DNA from: Neelides folsomi
Lineage: Eukaryota; Arthropoda; Collembola; Neelipleona; Neelidae
DNA: 64,000 bases
Assembly: GCA_034687125.1 (NCBI GenBank)
Contig: JAQGBZ010000004.1
Location: forward strand, 581,456 to 645,455
Direction of reading: 5' to 3'
Part shown: positions 40,401 to 52,597 of the stretch, in pieces
Position numbering within the stretch: position 1 is the stretch's first letter
Layout: every line of letters starts with the position of its first letter
Notes under the pieces: model-generated
Told to the model about the DNA's origin: nothing
Database searches by the model: none
What the model saw: the letters and a program-made list of their open reading frames with translations, nothing else
Made by a program: the position numbers and the translations under genes

Positions 40401-42326
40401 AGAATCTCAACATCTCTTTATTTCATTTTATCTCATATTATGTAGGTAGAAAATGCTTATTCTTGGTAATATTAATTACTGGTACATATTTATTGCAAAA
40501 TATGTGAGCTTATTCGAATATTATATTCATGTACGTACAGCGTAAGTTACAAGTTACAACGTCTCTTTGAAAATTCGCGTTTGATGTGTGCTGATAATAT
40601 GAGGGAAATATTTTTCGCATGAACTTCCATTAAATATGACTCAGCAATTTTGAAATGGGTGAAATTAAATTTCTACTTTATTGTTTGTCACTTTGATGTT
40701 TCATGCTTGAATCATTCAGAATACCCGCATGCACTCACTCGGGTTGTCTCCGTTGTTTGTAATTTGATTGGTGAGCTGTACATATACATACATAAATGTA
40801 ATACATGCATCTGATTATCCATGAAATAAATTTAAATAGATAAAAGGAACAATAATGCAAAAATATCATAAAAATTCAATATAAGTACGTACATGCTAAT
40901 ATCATCCTTATATTTTCCTTATATCATGGTTAGAAAACTATATTCTTATTTTTAATCAAACAGGAATAAATTATTCCCCATTTATTCTTATTGTCAAAAA
41001 TAGATTCAAAGGAGCCCTTAAAGGAAGGAATAATAAAGAGATTTTTCCAAGTTGGACATGTAATTCCGGAAATACGGTGGTAAAGTTGTTGAAAAAGTTT
41101 TGAGCTGTCTGTTGAATGTCTTGGTCCTTTGGGGAAAGAGACACGGGATGAGTTTGGGCGTTGGGATGGCAGACTCCCAGATTAGGAGAGATAATAATGA
41201 AATGGATTTCACCATTCAGCTCCATTTACTTCCACCTTCACTGAGATGGATGGAATGGAAGAGAAAACGCCAAGGGACTTCAATCTCCAAATCCTCTCCA
41301 CCCCAAATGAGGTAATTCCAAGTGGAATGACAATCCACAATACATCTCACTCACTCCCTATCTCCCCATACAAATCAAATATTCAGCACAAAACACCAAA
41401 ATGTTTTTCTTTTCAACCTTTAGCTCTCATAACTTAATAATTCCATATATGCAGTAATATACCATATATTCTGTATATTCAATAATAAATATATTCAATA
41501 TGGTATTTTATGAATTTCAATTCCCAAATCAATTTAAGTGACATGTGCTATTAAAAGAGTTTAATCGATTTCTTTCTACGGATCGGTATAAGAGTTTGAA
41601 AAAATAACGATTAATCATATACGGTGTTGTGTTTTGGGCTTAAATGAAGCTAAGGCGGGATTGAAAATTGATCAATTTCTTAAAGCACCTCACTTTGCTC
41701 ACCTGCTTTTCAGGATTTTTCCGAGAGATTTTCCATAAGTTAACTTGATGTCTTTTTCGATTCCAAGATTTGAACCATTAAAAAACCATGAATCATGCAA
41801 GTTTCTCATGCATTATGTATTCATCATAAGAGTTTCATTAATCTTTTTAATCAATTTTCTTTTGAATGTTCTAAAGCTACTTAAAGATTTTTTTATAAAT
41901 ATGTACAACATTGATTAACCTTACAACATTGATCAACTCACAATAAATAAAGAGTAAGTTAAATGTGAAGGTAAGTTTGACGAGAGAGAAAAAATCGATA
42001 GCTTTTTTTATTTCCCAACATTATTTACACGCAAACACAATAAATATTGCAACTTTGAATACTTTTAAATTAATGTTTAAGCACTGAATTATCTACATTA
42101 AACTACAAATAAATACATGATTACTGATTACGATTACTAAATAATGTATACTCTAGGTAGTTATACAATAAACAAGGTATGGTTGACTCTTACAAGTCTA
42201 AAAAATAAAGTTTAAAGACAAACTATCAAACTACTCTACAAAATGTGATGCAAAATGAATTATAAAATAAAAAAGTGATCTTGAACCAACTAATATGTAT
42301 TTAAACCAAATATTTCCTAATTACTA

Positions 42327-42432
42327 TTAAAAATAAAAATTAAAAATGGATGTCAAAATTAATTCCAAGAATGTTGCTAAATGTTCTTGTGAAATCCTTC
42401 GCCAAATTGTCCTCTCACTTTGAGATTGTTCA
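42327..42432 (-). other. Possible alternative last exon of the golgin-like gene with a hydrophobic tail
   Basis: If the GTAAGT that overlaps the stop at 43012-43014 is used as a donor (exon end 43016, phase 2), the CTACAG acceptor before 42432 restores frame. The exon then stays open for 34 codons: charged first (EQSQSERTIWRR), then hydrophobic near the end (LATFLELILTSIFNFYF) before TAA. Giantin is a tail-anchored golgin, so a C-terminal hydrophobic exon is plausible. The acceptor's pyrimidine tract is weak and AT-rich DNA readily encodes Phe/Ile/Leu, so chance is a real alternative. Confidence 0.25.
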
Positions 42433-43011
42433 CTGTAGAAACATCATTATATCTCAAATTTTATCTCTTCTCCCAAGTTAATTTTGATTTACAAAATAAT
42501 TAATATTTTCTATTTTGCTAATTCCTAATTTATTTTAGCATTAAAACGTTAGCTATTCAATGGCATGAGTCAGAATATGAAAGAAGTTGGTTAGCAATGA
42601 ATGGATGAACAAGTTATAGAAATTAATCATTTTATTGAGCACATTTGACAAAAAATTTATATTAAAGATTTATTATCATATTATAGGAATTCAAAAAACT
42701 ATATTATTTATAATAATTATTATATGTTAATGTAGAGCACTCTTTTTATTCCATTCCATTATCACTCATAGATGAACAATATTTTAAAAAATCAAATGTG
42801 AACGACAGAAGGAGGAGGAGGAGTAAGAGAACTATTGAGAAAGAAAAAGAAGATTAAGACATGCAATTTTGTTATTTTTTATTACTTTTATTTTTTCATG
42901 TTAGACTCAACACGCTAATACATCTAATAAATATATCATATAAATAATATGTAATAATATATTTTTTATATTTTGATAGGATTTAATCAATTATTCAGTC
43001 AGTTAAGGAAC

Positions 43012-46000
43012 TTACACTTTTTGTGGGGAATTTCTTCCTTCGTCGCTTTCATCATCTATGTCGAATGGAACTTCTGATGGAATATCTAAAATAAAATAAA
43101 CAATAAATGCATCATGACAAAGTACAATAAACTAATTAATTTCTTTATTAATTAATCAATATATTTATTTTATAAAATCTTACTTGGCATTGGTGAATGA
43201 GGACGACTTGTTCCCCATTGAGTTTGCGGAGGAGCTAAGGGATAAGGCGAGGGCGGAAGAGAAGGAGCTGTGGAATTTGTCGGAGATCTTTGCCGTTCCC
43301 TCTCCAACCGATAAGCCCGGGTAGTTTGGGAGAAAAAGAGTTGTTCTTGAACGACTCTTCGGGCTTCTCTTTCCCTTCGCAAGTCAAGCACCATGGAATA
43401 GTTGGACTCTTCAAGTTCAGCCAATTTCTTTCTCAAATCTTCATGGTCAAAGGTTGGAGCACCAGCTGAAGGAGTTTCCTTCCCTTTGTTCATCTCTTCA
43501 TGAAGACTCACATTGTGTTTTAAGACATTGGACAACTTCAGCTGTAATGTGTCACGTTCTTCCAATAACTAACAAAAACAAAATTATTTTAATTTAATTG
43601 TAATGATTTTTTTAAATAATATATTGTACTGTAATGATTTTTTTTACATATTGTTATATTGTATGTAGGATCTTAAAAATATTATTACCCTTGTGATCTC
43701 AGCAGTAAGTTCTTCACAACGTCTATCTCTATCTTGCACAGTTCCGACCAGCCTGAAGACTTCCTCTTGCAGAGCCTTCATTTTAATGTGATTCACTTCT
43801 CCCTCATTGAGCGAGGAATAAACTTGTTGAAGCTCCTTTTGATATTTAATATTATCAAGTTCCAACTGTCTAGTCCAACTCTTTAGCATCAATGCTTCTT
43901 CAAAGCTCTTGATCTCCGATACTTCAATTTCTGAAATCTTCTCCTGGAGCAAATCAACCTTCCGCTCCAAAATGCATTTCTCTTCTCGCTCCTTCTCCAT
44001 ATGATTCTTCATATCTTCCGGCAGCCCCGACACGCTCGCGTTCAACTCCTCACTCAATTTCCCAATCTCTTCCTGAAGACTCAACAGCTCTTCGCTTAAA
44101 AGCGCATTGTGATGTCTCAACGAAGTGACTTCCTTTTCCAAACTCATCATTTTTAATCCGTCTTCTTCCTTTGAACTTTGACCTTCAGTTCCTTTACTTC
44201 CTTCACTTTCTTCAGTTGCTTCCTTCGCCACATTGGTCTGTATATTTTGAGATGAACATTTTGAGAAGTCAATTTGATCATCAGATGGAGAATATTGAGA
44301 TCGATTTTCAACTTCTTCCAATTTCCATTTTAATCCAGAAACTTCTTCTTCCAAGCTTCGTCTCTCACTATACAACTGTTCCATAATCCGATCTTGATTT
44401 TCCTTCATTTCAGTGAACCTGTCATTCGCTCGAGCTAAAACATCAGCTTTTTGACTCAATCTCGCCCGTTCTTTTTCAGTCTCACCGAGTAATTTTTCCT
44501 TTTCTTCCAAAAGCTGATCCTTCTCTTTTACTTGTTCCATCAGTTCATTCTCAATGGCACCTTCAAGACTAAATTCCTTCTTGTCTTTCAAATTCCCATT
44601 TTCTTTCATAAGTTGATCATATTTGTCTTTCAACTGTTTGAACTTTTGGATCATTTTTCCATTCTTCACCTTCAGCTCGCGGATTTCTCCAGCTTGTTTG
44701 GTAGCCAATTCGGTTGTTTCATAAGCCACAGATTTAACAACCGTTTCCTCGACGGCTTCCGAAGATGGGAAATTTGAAGGAGGGAAATTGGAAGTGGTTG
44801 GTGAAGGAATTTGAATTTGTGATTTTAAACTTTCTTCCCGTTGTCTTCGATCAATTTCTCCTTTTAATGAGGAATTCTCTTGTTTTAGCTCGTCGTTCTG
44901 GAAAGATAAAATTTCCAAGCTGGCCATGATCTCTGAATATTCTTTCAACTGACTTTGGAGATCTTCAATGGTGATGTTGAGTTCGGCCAATTGAACCTCC
45001 AACTCATAAATTCGATCGTCTTTCCCATTGTCCAAGTCAATGGTTTCCGTTGGGAAAACGTCAGTTCCGCCCGGTGGCCCGGAAGATAAAAGAGGACCCG
45101 AACCACCAAATCCACCTGTTTGAACATTGTACATAGGAATCATCGGAATTGGATCCATTTGTCCAAAATTATCTCCCATGAAGGGCTGAGAGCTCGCAAA
45201 TGGTTGGCCAATTTGAGCAAAATTATCTCCTTTGGAAGATTTCATTGTAAATGCTTCTTCGATGGAAGACGATGAAATTGGCTGAATCGAAAGCTTTTCC
45301 TTCAAATCCTCATTTTCTTTAATTAAATTTTCATTTTCTTTAATCAAACTCTTTACTTTAATTAAATCTTCATTTTCCTTCTTTAAAATTAAATTTTCTT
45401 CTTTTAGGTTCCGACTTTCCTTGACAAGTCCTTCGTTCTGGGAATAAACTTCTTTTAATGTCTCACCGCTTTCGTCGATTTTCCTTTGGAGACTTTTGGC
45501 TTCTTGTTCCAATTCCCGGATTTTGGCAGAAAATTCCGCTGCTTCCATTTCCGCCTGCATGCGATTGTCTTCATTGGTCCGTTGGCCGCAAATTCTCAAA
45601 CCTTCAATTTCACTATTTGATTTTATCAAGTCGGATTTTAAATTTCCAATTTCCGCATTGGCAAAATTAAGCTGATCTTGGTACAGTTTAAGTTTATTCT
45701 CCAACTGATCCAATTCTCCTGCTTGGTTCTCAACACTCTTCAATTTGATTTGTAAATTGTTGGTTTCTTCGGCTTTATTCCCAAGCTGTTCGTAAACGAG
45801 TTCCATCTCATCCGAGTATTTAACAAAATTAGTTTCCAATTCCAATTGGTGTTTTTCCATCATTTCTTTCAGTTTCTCTTGCAATTGGAGAATTTCCTCA
45901 TTCTTTTCAAAAACTATGTTTTCCGTAGTGTCATACAATCTCAACTTTTCTTCCAAGCTCCCACGGACTTGTTCAGAATCTTTGAGTCTTTCGTTTAAGG

Positions 46001-49000
46001 AACTCATCTCATTCTCAACGTCGTTGAATTGATCCATAAGACTCGAAATCTTCTTTTTCAATTCGTTCATCTCGTTCATTTGCTCTGTTTGCAGACAATC
46101 GGAATCTTCTCGACCGCGACGAAGTTCTCCTTCTTTTTCTTCCACACTCTTTTCAAGTCGGTTGACCTCTGACATTAAATCGCTCTTGACCTTTGTTAAA
46201 TCCACAAGTTGGGCTTTAAAAAGTTGTTCATTATTTTCCGTATTCTTAATCTCTGCTGTGAGTTGGTCGACTCGATCGGAAAGAATAGAAATTGTATCAT
46301 CCTTCTGAGACAAATAATCTTGTAATTGACCGATCATTTCCTCCAAGGAAATTTTATTCTCATCAGAAGTTTTTAATATTTCCGTCATTTCCTCGATCTT
46401 TTCATTATATTGAGAAACTAATTTTTCTTTTGTAGACAATTTGAAATTCATTTCTTGTAGTTGATCATTGATACCTTTTTCATTTTCCTCTTTAGATCTT
46501 AGCGAATCTTCAAGTTGTGCAATTTTTTCATGGAGGGGAGAAAATCTGTTTTCATTTTCAAATAAGGTTGATTTGAATTGTCGGACGGATTCTTTCAACG
46601 CGTCTTCATTTATTTCTTTTGCTCTCAATTCTTCTTCCAATTCATCTAGTTTATCATTCAAGGATGTGATTTTATTTTCACTAGAAAATAATTTTAATTT
46701 TAATTCTGCTATTAATTCATTCAATGAATCTGCGTTTCCTTCCTTTTGGTTCAACGATTCCTGAAGATTGGCAATTTCCTCTCTTAAACCAATAATTTCA
46801 TTTTCTTTCTCAATAATGGAAATTTCAGACTTATTGAGCATTTCTTGAAAATTGAATTCATTCTGTTCTTTATTGTTCAATTGAATAGAATATTTATTTA
46901 TTTGCTCATTGAGAGTTGAAATTGATCCTTCGTTATCAGTTAAGTTCTGTTTTAACATATTGACCATTTCTTCCAAATCGGATTTTTGACTTTGGCCCAT
47001 GTTTAATTCTGCATTTAATTCGTCGAATTTCGCTGCTGTGGATCCTTCAGCTCTTGACAATTGGGATTCAAGGTATAGAATTCGATCCTGAGCTTCGGCA
47101 TAAAACATGTCGTATTGGCTAATAGCCTTCACAATTTCCTCATCCTTAAGGTTGACACTTGTGGTGAGTTCAGAAATTCTCGATTCGAGGCTTGACTGAA
47201 GATCGCTTACGTTTTTCATTAAAGATTCAACTTCTGAATTCTTTTGTCCAAGAGCTGCAGCCAGCTGATTCAACTCATCCTCAATTCGCATCTTTTCTGC
47301 TTCTTTCTCTTCAAGAATCTTCTCATATTTGCTTTCTATTTCTAATCTTGACGATTTTTTATCTAAAATGAAATTAATTAATTAAAATTTTCACTATTGA
47401 GAAATTGAGATTATTGAACAATAAGAAAAAAAATTATTGGCATATTTTGATATTAAGATATTGGGTTAGTGAAAAGCAGTAAGACGTGTTATTATTTGAT
47501 AAAACAAATAAAGACTGAACATTTTGCTATTAATGCAATTTTGAATAAAAATGAACTTTTAAATAATAACGCTAAATTACCTTCCTGCTCTTCAAAGTCT
47601 ACCAGTCTTAAAAGAAGATTACCTTTTTCATCTTCCAATTCAGCTAATCGATTCTCCAACTCCCGAATTGTATCCTAAATAAATAATAAAGTTTAGTTAG
47701 TTCTAAGAATTTAAGTTTGAGGAAAAAACTAATGATAAATTGCCATATTATTGTTTAATTTAATATTTTTTATTTTACTTGATTGGGAGCTTCGGCTTGT
47801 TTTTCTCTGATTGCTCGTAATTTAGCTTGGAATTGAGCTTTCATTTTAACAAGTTGTCCGTTAGCTTTTTCAAGCTTTTCTGTCAGTTCTTGAATTTGAT
47901 TTCCATCAGAACTTGACTCAGGCGTATTCATTTGCATTTGTTGGGATGTTATCACTTGCGCTGGCCTATTTCCAAGTTCTTCAATAACCTTTGTCTTCTC
48001 ATCGCTCTCGTTTTGTTTTTGAACAAGTGAGTTTTGGAGTTCTTGGATCTTTGCAGATAAGGTTTTCTCAATATCTTCAAATTCTAAAATCAAAATTAAA
48101 TTTGAGTCATTTCCTTTAATCAAAAAATCACATAATAAAACAACAAAAATGTTTGAAAAATTGCCTTCGGTCAATGTCTCCTTTTCTTTCATTAAGTCGG
48201 CTATTGACTCATTAAGTTCATTGTTAGATTGATAAATTACCGCGGCATCAGCAGCAAAAGCAATTGATTGCTCTTCCATTTCATTGATCTTTTCCTTCAA
48301 CTTCGTATTGGCGACTAAATGGAAAATATTAACTCTTAAATGTTTTACGTAAATGATCATAATAAATAATTTTCTAGTTCTACTAATATAATTTTTCTTC
48401 TTGTTTTGGACTTTGTTTAGCATAGAATTATACCTCATTTTAAATGATAGGATAAAAAATTGAACATTTGAATATTATTGTCGAATCAGAAATTGAAAAT
48501 ATTAATAATAAAATATAAAAATAAATGAATAGATTTCAGTAGATTTTGTAAATGTTCATGAATAATTACGTTATTAAATTAATATAATATCAGGTTTGAA
48601 TATAATTGAATATAAGTATTTTGTTTTAAAAGTTTTGTTAAAAACATAAAATATTGCATCATAATTACCTATCTGCTCTTCAAAGTCCACAAGGTTCAAG
48701 AGTAGATTACCTTTTTCTTCTTCTAATTCAGCCAAACGATTCTCCAATTCCTTCATTCCCTCCTATTAAAACATTTAATTTTTAACATTAAAATAACTCA
48801 CTCTACTATAAATGGGCACAGATCTTTTAAATCAATCACAATTTGTTTACTGGAAAAATTAAGTTTGTTTCATACCACATTGGCAGTGTCAATTTGTTTT
48901 TCCTTCAATGACTTCAATTTTGCTTGGAATTGCGCCTTCATTTTTACAAGTTGACCATTGGACTTTTCAAGTTTCTCTTCAAGATCTTTCGACTTGTCTT

Positions 49001-51124
49001 CTTCTGCTTTCTTTTCGGAAATTATTCGCTCAATTTCTTCTTTTAAGGCATTCATTTTTTCACAATTTTCCATTGTTTGGAGATCAAGGGCGACTTCAAG
49101 CTCTTCGATTTTAGTTGACAATTCGTATTCTTTTTCTTCTTTGGATTTTGATTCTAACAATTAGAAAATTAGAAATGATTCATGTTTAACGTCTTTTGAT
49201 TTTGATAATTAATTTAATTAAATGTTTTAAACAGACAATATTAATGTGTATTTACCTTCGCTTAAAAGTTCCTTTTCTTTGGCCATCTCCAGCATACTGA
49301 CATTAAGTTGATTGTTAGATTCGTCAATTACAGCTGCTTCGTTCTCCAGATCGTTAATCCTCTCTTTTAGTGTTTTATTTTTGGCTAGGAATCAAAAAAA
49401 ATTTTAATTGGGTACTTAAGGTTAGTTCTACTCGTTAAAAATTAAAAATGCTAAACTGATAAAACTTTCAAATTACCTTGTAGTTCTTCGTAATCAACAA
49501 GATTCAAAAGAAGATTTCCCTTTTCTTCTTCCAATTCTGCTAATTTATTTTCAAGTTCTTTCACTTTGTCCTGAAATCATTTTAGTTATAATCTCATTCC
49601 CAGTAATGAAAAACGAAATAGATTATTAAATAGAGAAAAAGATTAAATGGCTTGTTAAAAAATTACCTGATTTGCATCAACTTGTTGTTCCTTCACAGCT
49701 TTCAATTTAGCAACAAATTGAGCTTTCATTTTGGCAAGCTGTCCGTTTGCCTTTTCCAGTTGTTCAGTCAGATTGTGAACTTTTTCTTCTTCGTCAACTT
49801 TATCAGAAATCTTATTCTCAAGTTCTTCTTCGAGTTTTTTAATCCTCTCTTTGTCCCCTTGCTGCAACACTAATGTTTCTTGGAACTCTGCCAATTTCGT
49901 TGTCAATTCAAATCTTATTGCTTCAAGTTTCTTGTTTGACTCTTCAACTTGTTTGAACCTTTACAAAAAAATTAAAATTAATTCTTCTATCTAAATAAAT
50001 TAACTATCTGTATTAATTATATAAAGTGAGATTAAATCTAAATTGGAATGAACATTAAAGATTACCTTTTAGAATTGGATTCGATTTCCGAATTCAACCT
50101 TTGCTTCTCGCTTTTCCACATTTCTTGAGCGGATCCAAAATTTTTCTCCATTTCAAAAAGAGTTTTTTGTGTTTTCTTCATTTCATTTTCACTCTCTTCG
50201 AGTTCCCTTTTGAATTTGTTTTGAACCACTGCCACAGCCTCATTTTTGGTTCCGATTAATTTGTCTCTCTGTTTTACTGTATCCTAATTAAAAACATATG
50301 ACATTTAGCAATTGGTACTAGTTAAATTAAAATGATAAAAAATATTAATTTACATTTAAATCAATGACGTGGCGATCCAGTTCCATTATCCTCTTTTCCA
50401 GATCAAGAATTTTATGATCTCTTTCAACAATTTGCTGATACATCTCGATAAACTTTGGATGGTTATCCTATGAAATAAAAACAATATGCATATTCATAAA
50501 TCATAATTGATAATTTTACAATTGAATAAAAATTTCCAGATAGTATTTGTAACTAAAATGGTAATCACCAATAAGTATGTCATTCGCACTTACATTTCTA
50601 ATTGACATGGATCTATTGGCGTCTTTAATTTCTCGTTCGTGTTTAAAGCTCTCAAGTAAAGCTTCGACATCTTCTTGGATGATCGGTTGTATTGAATCGT
50701 CACTCGACACTGTCGCACTACAAAATTATATTAAATGGTTAATAAATCTGATTGAAATTAAAAATTGAATGACATTGGAAAAAATGACATTAGATTTAAA
50801 TATACTTATAATTTAATGATTTTAACCCTACCGACTTGCTTGGTCCGCTTCTAATTTCTTTTTTAATTCAAGAAATTTTCCTCTTCCTCCCAAATGTGAA
50901 TATTCTCTTGGACTTCCAATTGGAGAAAGAATGTCATCTTCATCTTCTGGACAAAGCTCTTTCATTCGAGCAATCTTCCCATGAAGCTGTTTAAAAACCA
51001 TTATTAAATTAAAGATTGTAAATATGATTGTTTAAATTATTTTTACACTTACGCCTCTGGTTCGATCTTTTGATTCATCATCTGAGTCAGATGGGATTTC
51101 TTGAAGCTCATCCATGTCGAACAT
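43012..51124 (-). CDS. Golgin-like giant coiled-coil protein (giantin-like), 16 exons
   Basis: The protein has about 2083 residues, nearly all heptad-type coiled coil. Exons on the - strand are 51124-51053, 50986-50832, 50717-50594, 50467-50354, 50283-50066, 49958-49667, 49570-49477, 49384-49256, 49153-48876, 48762-48669, 48314-48165, 48083-47779, 47674-47581, 47362-43689, 43568-43184 and 43085-43012. All phases match. The N-terminus is acidic (MFDMDELQEIPSDSDDES). Residues 229-706 form repeated exon cassettes containing NGQLVKMKAQFQAKLK and ELEEEKGNLLL. A linker rich in Gly/Pro/Ser interrupts the coil near residues 1398-1490. The C-terminal part, with LRKKLAELEE and LRREREARRVVQEQL, resembles the membrane-proximal end of vertebrate giantin, and ELEEEKGNLLL resembles a giantin segment. 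The likely role is a Golgi tether or matrix protein. No GRIP domain is seen, and a membrane anchor is present only if the optional last exon is used. Another long coiled-coil family cannot be excluded. Confidence 0.8.
47581..49958 (-). repeat. Tandem exon-cassette array in the golgin-like gene (C-A-B-C-A-B-C-A)
   Basis: Three exon types recur. Type A (49570-49477, 48762-48669, 47674-47581) is 94 bases each time and encodes ELENRLAELEEEKGNLLL-like segments, about 24 of 31 residues alike. Type B (49384-49256, 48314-48165) encodes SNNELN-like segments. Type C (49958-49667, 49153-48876, 48083-47779) ends in NGQLVKMKAQFQAKLK-like segments. Phases are A 0-1, B 1-1 and C 1-0, so each A-B-C set (501 and 549 bases) is frame-neutral. 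Introns between them are also short and AT-rich. The array arose by duplication of a genomic block. Confidence 0.9.
48084..48164 (-). other. 81-base GC-AG intron that is open in frame
   Basis: Between exons 48314-48165 and 48083-47779 the donor reads GAAG|GCAATT where the paralogous junction of the previous cassette reads GAAG|GTAAAT. The 81 bases contain no stop in the reading frame and are a multiple of three, so retention would insert 27 residues. The insert is hydrophobic (IFVVLLCDFL), out of place in a coiled coil, so I treat it as an intron. Confidence 0.6.
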
Positions 51125-52597
51125 AATTGTTATTCGATTTAAAACTATTCAAAGGCACGATACATAATGTTTAAAACTAACTGTCATATACAGTCAACTT
51201 TACAGTTACTCTAAATCTGATCTAAAACTAAAGAACTACAATTCAAAATTTCAACCAAGTTAAATAAAGTAGATTTTAAAAACTTAGCCCTTTAAAATTT
51301 CAAAACAAGAGAATAAATTTAGTGTAATTAAACTACCTTTGCAGCCAATTGACTTAAGAGATTAAGATTATCTTTAAATCAACGTCTGCATATGTTATTA
51401 AATAAAGTGAAGGATGACAGAGAGAAATAATAGTTTAGCAGGATTTTATGAATCTCTATAAATTACATCACGAGTTAAAGTTAAATATTTTAAATATTAA
51501 TCCTTTTTATACAAGTTTCTTATAATTTAAGAAAAATTTAACTTTCTCTTTCCTATATTGGAATTACTTTTGAGTTCCATTCCACGTACGAAGCGGTGAA
51601 TTCAAAAATTAGCAAAGTCCTTCAAAAAAGAGCAAAGATGAACATGAAATAGTAAGACATCTCCAATAAAGTATTACATTTCCCCTAAGCTTCAAATTGT
51701 TAACTTTATTCTAATTACCTACTATTATTCTAAGTGCCTAAATCTTTAAACGTGTACCTAAGTAATGTAATAAGGCATGTATGTATTTTATATTCTCTTT
51801 AATTTTTGTTATTGAAACTTATATTTAATTGTGATTTATTGATATTTTTGATTTATAATTAATTTTTAAAAAAATTAAAAGTGTGGATGAAAATGAATCA
51901 ATGTTTTAAAAAGTTAATCTTTATTATTTTTAAAATTTATTTTAAATAATATATTAAATTTAGTAATTTCAATGAAGGTTTGGTAAGTGCGAGAAAGTGC
52001 AAAACATGAGTAGAGTAGAGTAGAGGTACTTAATTGTAATTTTACTTTAGTATATAAAAAATTATGTAAAATTTCACTGGAATCTCACATTCAGTTTTTG
52101 GTCTCGGTATATTTTAAAACATTTTTATAAGAGAAACCCAATTAGCAAAAATATATCCTTATTAATAATATTGATAGGATTAAAATTGTCAATGTTTAAA
52201 ATGTTAATCTTGTATGGTGTATAAATGAATGTTTAACGGTATAATCACAAAACCCAAATAATAAAATTATATGATTAACTAAACTAATAGGGACCATTGC
52301 TAATAAAATAAATAGAATAAATATTTTGGATACATATTATGTATGGGATGTCCCTGTATGAGAAGCTATTTTGAATTTACAAACATGCATGGTTAAGGTA
52401 GCATACAAGAATACAAACATATCTGTCAGATTAATCCAAGCTGATTATAAAATTTTGAAAATAGCTTTTTCATTTGTGTTACTTATGTTTTAATTATAAA
52501 TTATTACTATTTAGATAACCATAATTTATCAGTGTGTTTAGTTAAAAGAATTAAAGTACTGATATTCATAATTTGTTGAAGGCAATCTTTTTCTTGA
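51125..52597. other. Intergenic region between ERGIC1 and the golgin-like gene
   Basis: About 1.5 kb of AT-rich sequence between the ERGIC1 stop and the golgin-like start, both genes on the - strand. It should hold the ERGIC1 3' end and the golgin-like promoter and 5' UTR. A possible 3' splice site (TTTGAATAG on the - strand) lies about 25 bases before the golgin-like ATG, which would make the 5' UTR spliced. A short GTAGA direct repeat occurs near 52010-52025. No gene is seen. Confidence 0.4.

Larger units (their letters stand above)
35196..43011. other. Intergenic region downstream of the golgin-like gene
   Basis: Mostly AT-rich. A 76-bp mariner-like palindrome lies at 37345-37420, with a triple TGTTCCAA repeat just upstream near 37203-37226. 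GC-richer islands occur at about 36.2-36.9, 39.6-40.0 and 41.0-41.4 kb without convincing coding. On the - strand, 42432-42327 could be an alternative last exon of the golgin-like gene. AATAAA signals for that gene on the - strand occur at 42883-42878 and 42750-42745. Confidence 0.45.

Noticed and set aside
40971..41437. ORFs on both strands in a GC-richer island
   Set aside because: Frames on both strands are open because of composition; no motif, splice-site pairing or family resemblance.
47770..48438. Long uninterrupted - strand reading frame of 222 codons
   Set aside because: It spans two exons of the golgin-like gene plus an open GC-AG intron and upstream intron sequence; the paralogous cassette shows where exon boundaries lie.
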